From Pseudomonadota bacterium (GTDB lineage Bacteria > Myxococcota_A > Polyangia > Polyangiales > Polyangiaceae): a DNA stretch of 29,681 bases. Of this stretch, positions 8,449 through 15,254 are shown one piece after another (the stretch's first letter is position 1; every line of letters begins with the position of its first letter). Made by a program: the position numbers and the translations under genes. Where the stretch lies: contig JAEXCN010000146.1 in NCBI GenBank assembly GCA_023402175.1, forward strand, positions 1 to 29,681. Reading direction: 5' to 3'. The notes under the pieces are model-generated. The model made no database searches and was not told where the DNA came from. It saw only the letters and a list, made by a program, of their open reading frames with translations.

Positions 8449-9063
8449 TCAGCGCGCTCGAGCTGCGACCCGATCGAGCTCGTTCGTGACGACGGTGACG
8501 ACGTCGTCGGCGTGCAGGCTCACCGGCCCGATCGACATGCGCTCCGCCCCGACCTGCTCGAGTCGTGCGCGGACGTCCTCTGGGATGCCGAGGTGATCGC
8601 CAATGACGAACAGGCCGTGCGATTTCCCAAGGCTCTCGACATCGCGGATGTCGCGCGCGCCCTCGTCGAGGACGTAGATGCGAGCGTCGTCGACGTCGGC
8701 GAGCACGCGATCGAAGCCGCCGCGTGTGACGGCGAACCCCGGCTTCACTGTGACCCACGCGTCCGTGTCCTCGTCCGCACGGCTGGCGAGGACCTTCTTC
8801 ACCCGGACGGCGAGGCTGCGCTCGTCGGGGCGGAGGAACTGCACGCCCGCACCGTCCACGCGAACGATACGCGGCGCGAGCGGGCCGCCGAGGAGGACGA
8901 GGTACACGACGACGCCGCGACGAATGCCGTGCGACGAGAGCATCGCCGCGCGGAGACAGCGGACGAGCACGTCGAGCCGCCCGCTCGTGCCCGGAAGGTC
9001 ATCGAGGATGAAGTCCTCCGACGAGCTCGCCTTCTGGCCGATGATCGCAAAGTTCCGAACCAC
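8449..9063 (-). CDS. trmY: TrmY-like tRNA pseudouridine-54 N1-methyltransferase (SPOUT)
   Basis: Archaeal TrmY methylates pseudouridine 54 in the tRNA T-loop using S-adenosylmethionine. The match to the family runs along the whole chain: RNFAIIGQKASSSEDF (3-18), DLPG (22-25), GRLDVL, LSSHGIRR, RPDERS (78-83), FVIGDHLG (152-159, the trefoil-knot cofactor loop) and SIGPVSLHADDVV near the C-terminus. With a GTG start at 9063 the product has 204 residues and begins where family members begin. An upstream ATG at 9114 would add 17 Arg/Ala-rich residues. The Cys seen near the C-terminal knot in archaeal enzymes is replaced here. Bacterial copies are uncommon, and whether m1-pseudouridine 54 is the product in this organism is inference. 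It is divergent from the gene at 9177 and upstream of the deformylase gene. Confidence 0.85.
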   Translation of the reverse strand: MVRNFAIIGQKASSSEDFILDDLPGTSGRLDVLVRCLRAAMLSSHGIRRGVVVYLVLLGGPLAPRIVRVDGAGVQFLRPDERSLAVRVKKVLASRADEDTDAWVTVKPGFAVTRGGFDRVLADVDDARIYVLDEGARDIRDVESLGKSHGLFVIGDHLGIPEDVRARLEQVGAERMSIGPVSLHADDVVTVVTNELDRVAARAR

Positions 9064-9176
9064 GCGCGCAGCATAGGCCGCTCGGCGCCGCACGGCGACC
9101 GCTCGACGCGCCATCGTTGCCGTCCGTGCCGAAGACGGCCGCGCGAGCGCCGAATACCGCTCATGCTGCCGTTCGG

Positions 9177-10337
9177 ATGAAGGGCGTCCCGATCCTCTCG
9201 TTGCTGCTCGTCGCCACGATCCTCTGGCTCCCGAGCATTCAGCTCTTCCATTCCGTCGACCGGCGCGAGCGCGACGCGGTGGCGTCGAAGCTCGTGGCTC
9301 GACAGCTCGCCAATCCGCTTCCGTCCGTCGGGGCGATGAGAACGGTCAACCCGGAGTGGGACTTCATGCGGCGCACGTTCGTCGTCCTTGCGCTCGCGAA
9401 TCGCGCGCTCGCGGCGCCCGAGGAGCGGCCGCGCTCGCTCGCGGCGATCGACGCGATCGTCGACGCAACGCTCGCGCTCGCGAACGAAAATGGGGACGAG
9501 CACTTCATGCTTCCGTACGCGAAGCGCGGCATGTTCGAGGATCCGACCGCGAAGAGCATGTTCATCGACGGCGAGCTCGTGGCGATGATCGCTGCCCGCG
9601 ACCTCGTCGAGCCGCGTGAGGCGACACGCGACGAAGCGCGACGGCGCGCTGCGCGGATCGAGCGTGCGATGCGCCGGAGCCCGAGCCTCTCCGGCGAGAG
9701 CTATCCGAACGAGTGCTGGACGTTCTGCAACACGACGGCGCTCGCCGGGCTGCGGATGCTCGATCGTGCATCGCGCACGGACGAGCACGCCGAGCTCGCG
9801 CGCGACTGGGTCACGCACGCGAAGACGCACCTCGTCGATCGTGAGACCGGTCTGCTCGTATCGAGCTACACATGGGACGGCCGCGTGCTCGACGGGCCCG
9901 AGGGGTCGTCCATCTGGATGAGCGCGCACAACCTCTTGTTCGTCGACGAGGCCTTCGCGCGCGATCAATACGCCCGCGCACGACGCGAGCTCGGCGCATC
10001 GTTCCTCGGCTTCGGCTGGGCGCGCGAGTGGCCTCGAACGACGCCACCGCGGCCCGACGTCGACTCCGGTCCGATCGTCCCGCTGCTCGGGGCGAGCGCC
10101 GGCTCGAGCGGGCTCGCGCTCCTCGGGGCGAGCGCATTCGGTGACGAGCAGTGGCTCGGGTCGCTGCTGGGGTCACTCGAGCTGGCAGCATTCCGCGACG
10201 AGAGCACCGGTGCCTACCGTGCGAGCAACGACGTCGGCGATGCAGTCCTCCTCTATGCGCTCTCGTTCGGCCCGCTCTGGGCACGGGTGAAGGAGCCTGG
10301 CGAGCGCGCCGCGCTCCTCGGCGGAGGTCGACGATGA
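9177..10337 (+). CDS. Linalool dehydratase/isomerase-like membrane-anchored protein
   Basis: The 386-residue product starts at ATG 9177; an earlier in-frame ATG at 9117 lacks the signal-anchor logic. One N-terminal hydrophobic helix (residues 5-22) should anchor or export it. The rest looks like an alpha/alpha barrel. Several stretches recall linalool dehydratase/isomerase: YPNECWTFCNTTAL (176-189), WVTHAKTHLVDRETG (211-225), SSIWMSAHNLL and GWAREWP. As I recall the family, two cysteines nine residues apart are catalytic. Here the second is kept as Cys184, while the position of the first is Ser175. It may therefore act on a different compound or be non-catalytic. The assignment rests on remembered sequence, not a search. 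It is translationally coupled to the small protein that follows. Confidence 0.65.
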   Translation: MKGVPILSLLLVATILWLPSIQLFHSVDRRERDAVASKLVARQLANPLPSVGAMRTVNPEWDFMRRTFVVLALANRALAAPEERPRSLAAIDAIVDATLALANENGDEHFMLPYAKRGMFEDPTAKSMFIDGELVAMIAARDLVEPREATRDEARRRAARIERAMRRSPSLSGESYPNECWTFCNTTALAGLRMLDRASRTDEHAELARDWVTHAKTHLVDRETGLLVSSYTWDGRVLDGPEGSSIWMSAHNLLFVDEAFARDQYARARRELGASFLGFGWAREWPRTTPPRPDVDSGPIVPLLGASAGSSGLALLGASAFGDEQWLGSLLGSLELAAFRDESTGAYRASNDVGDAVLLYALSFGPLWARVKEPGERAALLGGGRR

Positions 10338-10615
10338 AGCGCGCCGTCGTCCTCTATGGCCTCTCCGCGATCGCCTCGGTCCTCTACGCAGGCGCGCGCA
10401 TCGCGGGATGGGCCGAGCACACGAGCGCGATCGTCGGCATGGCGCGCTCGCCGTCTTCCTTCCTGCTCGGTCCGATGTTCGTCGTCCTGCATCTCGTCGC
10501 CGTCGTGATCGTGCCGATCCTCACGATCGCGGCGACGCTCGACATGTTGCTCGTGGTCTGGAGCCGCCGGCGACGTGCGACTCGCGTTCAGCCTGCCGTC
10601 ACGCGCCGGTCCTGA
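10334..10615 (+). CDS. Small two-helix membrane protein
   Basis: This 93-residue protein starts at ATG 10334, overlapping the previous stop codon (ATGA) and preceded by GGAGG, so its translation is coupled to the linalool dehydratase-like gene. It has two hydrophobic segments (residues 4-24, MKRAVVLYGLSAIASVLYA; and about 47-75, GPMFVVLHLVAVVIVPIL onward), ending in an Arg-rich tail that should face the cytoplasm. No family is recognised. The coupling suggests it assists or anchors its partner. Confidence 0.75.
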   Translation: MKRAVVLYGLSAIASVLYAGARIAGWAEHTSAIVGMARSPSSFLLGPMFVVLHLVAVVIVPILTIAATLDMLLVVWSRRRRATRVQPAVTRRS

Positions 10616-10631
10616 TCGAGGACCTGGGCGC
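10603..10631. terminator. Hairpin between convergent genes, candidate bidirectional terminator
   Basis: GGTCCT (10608-10613) and AGGACC (10619-10624) pair around the loop GATCG. The stem extends by GCGCC/GGCGC past a two-base bulge. It lies between the ends of two convergent genes and overlaps the stop codon of the first. No T-tract follows on either strand. Confidence 0.5.
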
Positions 10632-10637
10632 GCTCGG

Positions 10638-12212
10638 TCACGACGCGCCCGCCGGCTTGCCTACGACCTTCGCGGCTGCGTCGGCGTCGGCCGCGCGCTC
10701 CTCGGCGCGCTTCTTCTGCGCCGGGTCTTCGAGGAGGCCGGCGGCCTTCCGGAAACGAGCAGCGACGTCGGTCAGGTACGGCGCAGCCGCGTCGCCTTCC
10801 GGAGCCGAGAGCGAGCGCAGATGCGCAGCGTCGAATGCCGCCATCGCGGCGATCGCGGGGGCGGCTTCGCTGGCGAGCGCATCGAGCGCATCGGTGTCGT
10901 TCAGGTGGAGCGCGCCCGGCGAGGCGGCCGTCATCATCTCCTTCGCCCCGTTCGGCCCCTTCGCGAGCGCGAGCGATGTGGCGAGCACGAGCTGCGCGTC
11001 CGGTCCCGTCTCCTTCGATGCCGCGTGTGCGGCCTCGACGAAGTCGACGCGCCGCCAGTACTTCTTCCCCATCTCGAGGCGCGCCCGCGCCGACTTCGGC
11101 GACGGAGGCGGCGTGAGCCCGAGCTGCGCGAAGGCATCGCGCTTCGCCGGCTCGCTCGGCACGAGCGAGAGCACCCGCTCCGGGATCGGGCTCGTGCTCG
11201 CATCCGCCGGCGGCAACACGAGCGCATCGAGCGCGTCGATGCGTCGCCCGCCGTACAGCTTCGAGAGCAGCGCCCGCGCGCGATCGACGCGTGCGTCTTG
11301 CACGATTCCTGCTGCGGCGAAGTCGGCGAGGCCGACGAGCGCCGCGTCGCGGCCGCGCGTCTTCCGCGGCTCGAGCGCCTCGTCGAGCGCCGCTTCGTAC
11401 ACGGCCTTCAGCTCCGCGTCCCAGGTGCTCGGCGTCGGAGCGCTGCGAATCCGATCGACGAGCCGCAGGTCCGCGAGCCCCGCCTCGATCGCGACGACGC
11501 CGCGCGCGATGCCGGCCAGCTCGCTCGCCGGTGCGCTCAGCGCATCGATCGCCGACGCCTGCTCGACCATCCATTGCCGGAGCGGGCCCTGGATGAATCG
11601 CTTCACCTTCTCCTTGTCGGACGCGTCCTTCATGACCGGCGCGTTCGCTGCCGTTCGCGAGAGCTTCGACGCGAGCGAGATGCCGATCATCATCCGCCCG
11701 GCCGCCCCGGTCGGCTTTGCGCTCGCGGAGAGCGCAGGATCGGTGATCACGTCGGCGCACTCGATGGGCGCGAGCGCCGCGCGCATCGCCCGGAGCACGG
11801 GCGCGAGATCGGGCTTGCCCGTCTCGATGGTCGCGAGCGCCGCGTTCCGCTTCACGAGGTCCTTGTCGGCCATGGCCGTCGATAGATCGGTGGGCGCAGG
11901 CTTCACCGCGGCCGGCTTCGCGAACGAGCCACACGGCTGTGGCGCTGCAGGCGGAACCCCTTTCACCTTCGACGCCTTCGTCCATGCCTCGGTCCCGACG
12001 TCTTTCGGCTCCGGAGGCGGCGCCTTCGGATCGCGCGGTTCGGCCGGGAGCGTCCAGGCCCGCGCCTTCGGCGGCGTGCTCTCCGGCGCCGATCCGCTGG
12101 AGGCGGGCGCCTCGACGTGCGCCCCACCCGCCGATCGAGGCTCGTGGACCGCAGCCCCTCCACACCCGATCGCCATCACGACGATGCCCGCGAGTCCCAG
12201 CGTCTTTTTCAT
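10638..12212 (-). CDS. Large alpha-helical lipoprotein, unknown function
   Basis: The ATG at 12212 follows a GAGGCTGG site and gives 524 residues; the longer open frame adds 25 unlikely residues. The N-terminus MKKTLGLAGIVVMAIGC is a lipoprotein signal with Cys17 as the anchor. Residues 20-100 are Pro/Ala-rich and probably extended. The rest is almost entirely amphipathic helix rich in Ala, Leu, Arg and Asp (DLAPVLRAMRAAL, RVDRARALLSKLYGG), suggestive of helical repeats, but I see no named motif. It stands alone on this strand, convergent with the gene ending at 10615. Long open frames exist on both strands here, so strand choice rests on the clear lipoprotein signal and start site. Confidence 0.8.
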   Translation of the reverse strand: MKKTLGLAGIVVMAIGCGGAAVHEPRSAGGAHVEAPASSGSAPESTPPKARAWTLPAEPRDPKAPPPEPKDVGTEAWTKASKVKGVPPAAPQPCGSFAKPAAVKPAPTDLSTAMADKDLVKRNAALATIETGKPDLAPVLRAMRAALAPIECADVITDPALSASAKPTGAAGRMMIGISLASKLSRTAANAPVMKDASDKEKVKRFIQGPLRQWMVEQASAIDALSAPASELAGIARGVVAIEAGLADLRLVDRIRSAPTPSTWDAELKAVYEAALDEALEPRKTRGRDAALVGLADFAAAGIVQDARVDRARALLSKLYGGRRIDALDALVLPPADASTSPIPERVLSLVPSEPAKRDAFAQLGLTPPPSPKSARARLEMGKKYWRRVDFVEAAHAASKETGPDAQLVLATSLALAKGPNGAKEMMTAASPGALHLNDTDALDALASEAAPAIAAMAAFDAAHLRSLSAPEGDAAAPYLTDVAARFRKAAGLLEDPAQKKRAEERAADADAAAKVVGKPAGAS

Positions 12213-12349
12213 TTTCCAGCCTCGAGAAGGTCCACGGAGTTCTCGCATTCGGACGCTCTCGGGAGAAGAAGTTCCGCCGAAAAGCACTGGAAAAACGAGC
12301 AGGACTGAGGGTAACGCAACGCATCAGGAAATATCCGCTGATGTCACCC

Positions 12350-12377
12350 TTGACCACACACTGCCTCGTGCTAGACC
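12350..12377 (+). promoter_or_regulatory. Candidate sigma-70-type promoter
   Basis: TTGACC (12350-12355) and TAGACC (12372-12377) are separated by 16 bases, upstream of the lipoprotein gene at 12493. The 115-base leader that follows contains the palindrome CCCTGGCCAGGG at 12412-12423. The -35 box is good and the -10 box is weak. Confidence 0.4.
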
Positions 12378-12492
12378 GCGCCGGTCCTGATCGGCAGGTA
12401 GAGCTTGCCGCCCCTGGCCAGGGAACCAGGGAGAAAGTCGCGGACGTCGCAGGGGAAGTCGTTTTGAACGACCTCCGGAGGGTCTTGTCACC

Positions 12493-13221
12493 ATGTCGTT
12501 TTCGCGTTTCGTCGTTGCCGGTCTCCTCGTCACTGCGTTCGCCGCAGTCGCCGGCTGCTCCGCCGAGAGCAGCGCGAAGGAAGAGGACGACGTCGCTGCC
12601 ACCGAAAGCGAGCTGAAGCTGTCGGGCACGCGCTATCTCGGAAAGATCAGCAACGGCGAGACCCGGTCGGGCTACTACTACTCGCCCCCGACGTACCGCT
12701 CGTACGGCTTCGACGCGAAGGGCGGCGACGAGATCACCGTCGACGTGAAGTCCGTCTATGGCGACGCCGTGGGCTGGATCACCGACTCGAGCTACAACGT
12801 CCTCGCGTTCAACGACGACGCGTCGAGCCGCACGCTCGATTCGAAGGTGAAGTACAAGGTCCCGGCCGGCCAGTCGGCGAGGTCGTATCGCATCGTGTTC
12901 CGCGACTACGACCTGCTCGAGGCGACGTTCAACGTCACGCTCTCGATCAAGAGCACGGCGCCGAGCACGTGCAGCTACGGCGGGCAGACGTACCAGACCG
13001 GCGATCAGTTCGAGGCCACCGACGGCTGCAACACCTGCTCGTGCAGCGAGAGCGGCTCGGTCGCGTGCACCAAGCGCGCCTGCACGTGCAACCCGGCGAC
13101 CGAGACCCACCGCAACTACGTCGGCACCCCGCAGCAGTGCATGATGATCCGTTACACCTGCCCGTCGGGCCAGGTGCCGTTCTCGAACAGCTGCGGCTGC
13201 GGCTGCGAGTGGCTGCAATAG
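12493..13221 (+). CDS. Lipoprotein with beta-sandwich and pacifastin-like Cys domain
   Basis: The 242-residue protein starts at ATG 12493, with GGAGGG upstream. Residues 1-22 are a lipoprotein signal (lipobox V-A-G-C22). Residues 45-155 form a beta-rich domain (YRSYGFDAKGGDEITVDVKS, YRIVFRDYDLLEATFNVTL) of the pre-peptidase type. The C-terminal 80 residues hold 14 cysteines. Within them CNTCSC, then G, then ACTKRAC (179-197) matches the CNxCxC-G-CTxxxC pattern of pacifastin-type inhibitors and related VWC folds. Inhibitor activity is not shown by the motif alone. It is probably an exported, lipid-anchored protein with a disulfide-rich module. It is monocistronic, with its own probable promoter. 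Confidence 0.85.
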   Translation: MSFSRFVVAGLLVTAFAAVAGCSAESSAKEEDDVAATESELKLSGTRYLGKISNGETRSGYYYSPPTYRSYGFDAKGGDEITVDVKSVYGDAVGWITDSSYNVLAFNDDASSRTLDSKVKYKVPAGQSARSYRIVFRDYDLLEATFNVTLSIKSTAPSTCSYGGQTYQTGDQFEATDGCNTCSCSESGSVACTKRACTCNPATETHRNYVGTPQQCMMIRYTCPSGQVPFSNSCGCGCEWLQ

Positions 13222-13319
13222 ACCGCATTCGCTCCGGCGCGCTCTAGCCACACGCGACGAGGCGAGACGAGACGGGACGAGCGCGTGGCGCGTCGCTGAA
13301 GATTTCTCCCAAAGTGCAC

Positions 13320-13347
13320 CCTCCCGTCTGCGTCCGATGACGGGAGG
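13320..13347 (+). promoter_or_regulatory. Hairpin covering the ribosome binding site
   Basis: CCTCCCGTC (13320-13328) pairs perfectly with GACGGGAGG (13339-13347) around a ten-base loop. The 3' arm contains the GGGAGG ribosome binding site of the gene starting at 13354, so the structure would hide that site when folded. Confidence 0.6.
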
Positions 13348-13353
13348 ATCGCG

Positions 13354-14139
13354 ATGCCGACCGGACCGACGGGACGACGGGACGAGAGCGTTCAGTTCTC
13401 GCTGAAGGAGCTGCTCGAGCTCGAGGATCAGCGCCTCGAGGAGCAGGCGCGCGAGCGCGAGGCGCGTGAGGCCGCCGCTGCTCGGGAGCGCGAAGAAGCC
13501 GAACGCCGCCGTCGTGACGAGGCCGCGGCGCAGACGCGAGCCGAGGAAGACGCGCGTGAACGGCAGCGCCGCGCGGAGCTCGAAGATCTGGCGCGGCGCG
13601 AGGCGATGCAGAAGGCGATCGTCGAGCAATCGCGACTCGAGGTCGAAGTGCGGGCGCGCACGGAGGAGCGCGAGCGCGAGCGCCATCACGAGATCGAGAT
13701 CGAGCGCCTCCGCAGCGCGTCCAAGAAGGGCTCGTCGCTCGGCGCGCTCATCGGCGCTTCCGCGATTGGAGGCGGCGTGATGTTGATCGTCGCGCTCGCG
13801 ATCCAGTTCGGTGTGCAGAAGCCGGCGAGCGAGCGTCTCGTTCGCGAGCTCCAGCAGAGCGTGACGGCGGCGGACCAGCGCGCCGACGAGCTCGCACGTC
13901 AGCTCGACGAGCAGCGCCGGCTCGTCGGCGAGCGTGACCGGCAGCTCGCGGAAGCTCGGACCGAGATCGCGGCGCTCTCGATCAAGAAGGCGGCACCCCC
14001 GCCGACCACGAACAAGCTCGACCGCTGGCTTCCCGCGTCGAAGACGGCTCCGACGCCGCCGAAGGACCCAAAGACGGGACCGGAGAAGGATTGTCTCGCA
14101 GGTGATCCCATGTGCTTCTCGCTGAAAACGGGTCGATGA
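13354..14139 (+). CDS. Coiled-coil membrane protein, unknown function
   Basis: The 261-residue product starts at ATG 13354, six bases after GGGAGG. Residues 14-121 are a highly charged Glu/Arg/Ala coiled coil, and 129-152 a single transmembrane helix (GALIGASAIGGGVMLIVALA). Residues 158-211 are a second coiled coil with heptad Leu, followed by a Pro/Lys/Thr-rich tail ending in DCLAGDPMC, a possible disulfide pair. The large N-terminal coiled coil is probably cytoplasmic and the rest periplasmic, by the positive-inside rule (KK at 124-125). Such proteins often span or organise the envelope, but no family can be named. Two further small genes follow on the same strand, 39 bases apart each time. 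Confidence 0.85.
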   Translation: MPTGPTGRRDESVQFSLKELLELEDQRLEEQAREREAREAAAAREREEAERRRRDEAAAQTRAEEDARERQRRAELEDLARREAMQKAIVEQSRLEVEVRARTEERERERHHEIEIERLRSASKKGSSLGALIGASAIGGGVMLIVALAIQFGVQKPASERLVRELQQSVTAADQRADELARQLDEQRRLVGERDRQLAEARTEIAALSIKKAAPPPTTNKLDRWLPASKTAPTPPKDPKTGPEKDCLAGDPMCFSLKTGR

Positions 14140-14178
14140 GCAGCGCGTCGCCGTGGTCTGTCGTATCCTACGGTCAGG

Positions 14179-14532
14179 ATGCCCGACGAAGACGACAAGA
14201 GCTCTCCGCAGACCGAGAAGACGGACGTCGTCTTGCTCGGACCGCCGACGCCCGATGGGGCCGGCGTGCACGTGCTGCGCGCACGTGACGAGCGCATCGA
14301 GGCCGGCGAGCTCCGGACGCTCGAAGAGGGTCGTCCGATCACGGGTGAGGTCCTGACGCTCGCGCCGCGCAAGGACAACCCTCGCCTCTGCGACGTGAAG
14401 GAGAGCTACGTCCCGAACGCGCCCGGCGCGCAGCAGAAGACGAAGGGCCCGGCGCAGGTGGCGACGCAGGCGTACCGCGACAACTGGGACGAGGTCTTCG
14501 CGCGTCGCCCGCGGAACGCCGACCTGAACTGA
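14179..14532 (+). CDS. Small acidic hypothetical protein
   Basis: The 117-residue protein starts at ATG 14179, after a GGTCAGG site. It has no signal peptide or membrane helix. The N-terminal 15 residues are acidic and disordered; the middle part (TDVVLLGPPTPDGAGVHVLR, LEEGRPITGEVLTLAPR) looks like a small beta-rich fold. The C-terminus (YRDNWDEVFARRP) is polar. A TATCCT box lies 13 bases before the start. I do not recognise it. Composition and frame use match the neighbouring genes, which supports it being real. Confidence 0.75.
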   Translation: MPDEDDKSSPQTEKTDVVLLGPPTPDGAGVHVLRARDERIEAGELRTLEEGRPITGEVLTLAPRKDNPRLCDVKESYVPNAPGAQQKTKGPAQVATQAYRDNWDEVFARRPRNADLN

Positions 14533-14571
14533 TCGATCCGCTCGGGCGAGCTCGACTACGATGGCGGCCAC

Positions 14572-15108
14572 ATGCGCCGCTCTCTTGCCATCTCCGGCAT
14601 CGCTCCGCTCCTTGCCGTCGGACTCTTGCTGTCGACAGCGACCGCGCGCGCCGACGAAGACTGCCCGCCCGGCTCGGTGCACAAGACGGAGAACGGCTTC
14701 ACGTGGTGCGAGCCGACGGTCTGCACGAACGACGGGCAATGCGGACCGAACGAGGTCTGCCGCCGCGTGGGTCTCTGCATGGAGATCGGCACGCTCGCCG
14801 ATGCAGCGAGCGAGGACGCGGGCAAGCGGCTCGTCGTCACGCAGCGGTGTGCGCCCGACAAGACGTGCCCGCAGAAGCAGACATGCAGTGACCTGAGTCG
14901 ATGCGTATCGAAGGCTGCCGCCGAGAAGATGGGCATCCTCCACGTCGAGAGCGCGCCTTCCGCAACGGCTGCGCCGGGCTCCGCGGTCGAGCCGAAGAAG
15001 TCGGCGTGCAGCTGCGACGTCGTCGGGAGCGGAGGTCATGACGGCGCCGGGATCGTCCTCGCAGGCATCGGCGCCCTCGTCCTCGCCACGCGTCGGCGGC
15101 GCGGCTGA
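14572..15108 (+). CDS. Secreted Cys-rich protein with MYXO-CTERM sorting signal
   Basis: The 178-residue protein has a Sec signal peptide (residues 1-27, cut after ARA). A Cys-rich middle part follows (CTNDGQCGPNEVCRRVGLC at 51-69, then CAPDKTCPQKQTC and another Cys). The C-terminus is the tripartite MYXO-CTERM signal: ACSCDV (146-150), a hydrophobic helix (GIVLAGIGALVLA, 160-172) and a final RRRR. By what is known of this tag, a myxosortase-type membrane protease cuts near the Cys, and the protein ends up on the cell surface. The Cys-rich part resembles the EGF-like or 'keratin-associated' repeats often found in myxobacterial surface proteins. Function unknown. Confidence 0.85.
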   Translation: MRRSLAISGIAPLLAVGLLLSTATARADEDCPPGSVHKTENGFTWCEPTVCTNDGQCGPNEVCRRVGLCMEIGTLADAASEDAGKRLVVTQRCAPDKTCPQKQTCSDLSRCVSKAAAEKMGILHVESAPSATAAPGSAVEPKKSACSCDVVGSGGHDGAGIVLAGIGALVLATRRRRG

Positions 15109-15175
15109 CCGGCGGATCGCGGACGATCCAGAGGCGCGTCCTCTCCGGGCGTCGCGTCCGAGGAGGAGCTGACGA

Positions 15176-15196
15176 GAGCCCGCGATTTCTGGGCTC
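15176..15196 (+). terminator. Weak hairpin after the MYXO-CTERM gene
   Basis: GAGCCC (15176-15181) pairs with GGGCTC (15191-15196) around a nine-base loop, 68 bases after the stop codon. There is no T-tract, so it is only a candidate. Confidence 0.3.
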
Positions 15197-15220
15197 GCCG
15201 CGATAGGTAGGTCAAACGCC

Positions 15221-15226
15221 TACACT
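15221..15226 (+). promoter_or_regulatory. Candidate -10 box of the peptidase-like gene
   Basis: TACACT lies 11 bases before the GTG at 15237 and 29 bases before the ATG at 15255. It overlaps a small inverted repeat, GTAGG/CCTAC (15208-15224). No -35 box is clear. If transcription starts near 15235, the message would have almost no leader. Confidence 0.3.
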
Positions 15227-15254
15227 GGCCCGCGGGGTGCAGGGCCTCCTCGTG

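Noticed and set aside
10408..12390. 660-residue open frame on the plus strand
   Set aside because: It is opposite the lipoprotein gene at 10638-12212, which has a lipobox and a ribosome binding site. The plus-strand translation is Ser/Ala-rich with no domain.
10588..15039. 1483-residue open frame on the minus strand
   Set aside because: It runs antisense through several clear genes with signal peptides and good start sites. The translation is Arg/Ala-rich low complexity, as expected for a shadow frame in GC-rich DNA.
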